Shown here: in pieces, positions 5,773 through 5,912 of the stretch
Layout: every line of letters begins with the position of its first letter
How positions within the stretch are numbered: the stretch's first letter is position 1
Assembly: GCA_013372875.1 (NCBI GenBank)
Contig: JABXIW010000075.1
Span: 1-5,912 of the forward strand
Origin: Gammaproteobacteria bacterium
Lineage (GTDB): Bacteria > Pseudomonadota > Gammaproteobacteria > Enterobacterales > Kangiellaceae
Direction: 5' to 3'
DNA: 5,912 nt
Notes under the pieces: model-generated
Seen by the model: only the letters and a program-made list of their open reading frames with translations
Told to the model about the DNA's origin: nothing
Database searches by the model: none
Translations under genes and position numbers: made by a program

Positions 5773-5851
5773 AATCAGCCCCATTAAAATCTTGTATGGA
5801 TCAATTAGTAGTAAACGGCCTATCGATTTAAATAGGTCTTTCCTCCTAAAC
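5773..5851 (-). promoter_or_regulatory. Leader between the attC and gajA
   Basis: This 79-nt cassette leader is AT-rich towards gajA. It contains a perfect AGGAGG (5842-5847, minus strand), but no ATG, GTG or TTG lies 5-10 nt downstream of it, so it seems to serve no start codon. CCTAT...ATAGG (around 5819-5835) is a small dyad. TTTACT and AAGATTTTAAT could be part of a weak promoter, but no convincing -35/-10 pair is present. Whether the operon has its own promoter or depends on read-through from the array cannot be decided here. Confidence 0.3.
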
Positions 5852-5912
5852 TCATAACGCCCTGCTAAGGGGTGAGCAACGCAATACAAAAGCCGCAGCA
5901 TGCCACCTTAAT
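5852..5912 (-). other. Partial attC site, right half (L'/R' side), bounding the gajAB cassette
   Basis: On the minus strand the sequence runs from the window edge through GTTGCTCACCCCTTAGCAGG to GCGTTATGA, the classic terminus of a Vibrio cassette repeat. The CCCCTTAGCAGGG segment and the final core GTTATGA (5852-5858) are the key parts. Recombination would occur at G^TTATGA, between 5858 and 5857. The gajAB cassette therefore begins at 5857, 85 nt before the gajA start. The left half of this attC is outside the window. Confidence 0.82.

Larger units (their letters stand above)
1..5912 (-). mobile_element. Segment of a Vibrio-type chromosomal integron cassette array
   Basis: Both window edges carry partial attC recombination sites of the long Vibrio type in the same (minus-strand) orientation. 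Between them lie genes that mostly run in that orientation, separated by noncoding DNA and core-site-like GTTRRRY sequences at 396-402 and 1544-1550. No integrase gene or attI site lies in the window, so the array identity rests on the attC halves and the layout. The number of cassettes between the edges is uncertain, because no complete attC is recognisable inside. Confidence 0.75.

Overview
The window looks like part of a chromosomal integron cassette array from a Vibrio-type gammaproteobacterium. Two partial attC sites, one at each edge and both on the minus strand, carry the conserved sequences of the long Vibrio cassette repeats (VCR/VPR class). These are the CAAGAGGG-type left half at the left edge and the CACCCCTTAG...GGGCGTTA-type right half at the right edge. 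Most genes also lie on the minus strand, pointing the same way as the attC sites, as is usual in these arrays.

Reading in the direction of the array (right to left): the attC terminus of an upstream cassette ends at about 5852-5858. A two-gene operon follows at once. The first gene encodes an OLD-family ATPase/TOPRIM nuclease (gajA, 642 aa from the preferred start). The second encodes a short UvrD/Rep-like superfamily 1 helicase (gajB, 549 aa) that starts at a GTG overlapping the gajA stop by 4 nt. Together they are a complete Gabija anti-phage system with every core motif intact. Beyond gajB is a gene-poor stretch of about 670 nt. It holds a strong hairpin with a T-run on the plus strand, a second hairpin, and a cluster of ATACCAAAA/TTTTGGTAT dyads that looks like an operator. 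A good core-site sequence (GTTAGAC on the minus strand) then precedes a small gene of 83 aa with a strong ribosome binding site, which looks like the start of another cassette.

Further left are a 58-aa plus-strand gene convergent with the 83-aa gene, about 300 nt without a clear gene, an array of short hairpins with 3-nt loops (629-734), a doubtful 73-aa minus-strand reading frame, and a junction at 396-402. That junction begins the last cassette. The last cassette holds a hypothetical reading frame (81 aa, possibly the remains of a longer one broken by a TGA) that runs into the attC at the left edge.

The biological core is a phage-defence operon carried as an integron cassette. What remains unexplained is the long noncoding tail after gajB, with its repeated dyads and its missing or degenerate attC. 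No tRNA, rRNA, CRISPR array, integrase or transposase gene is visible.
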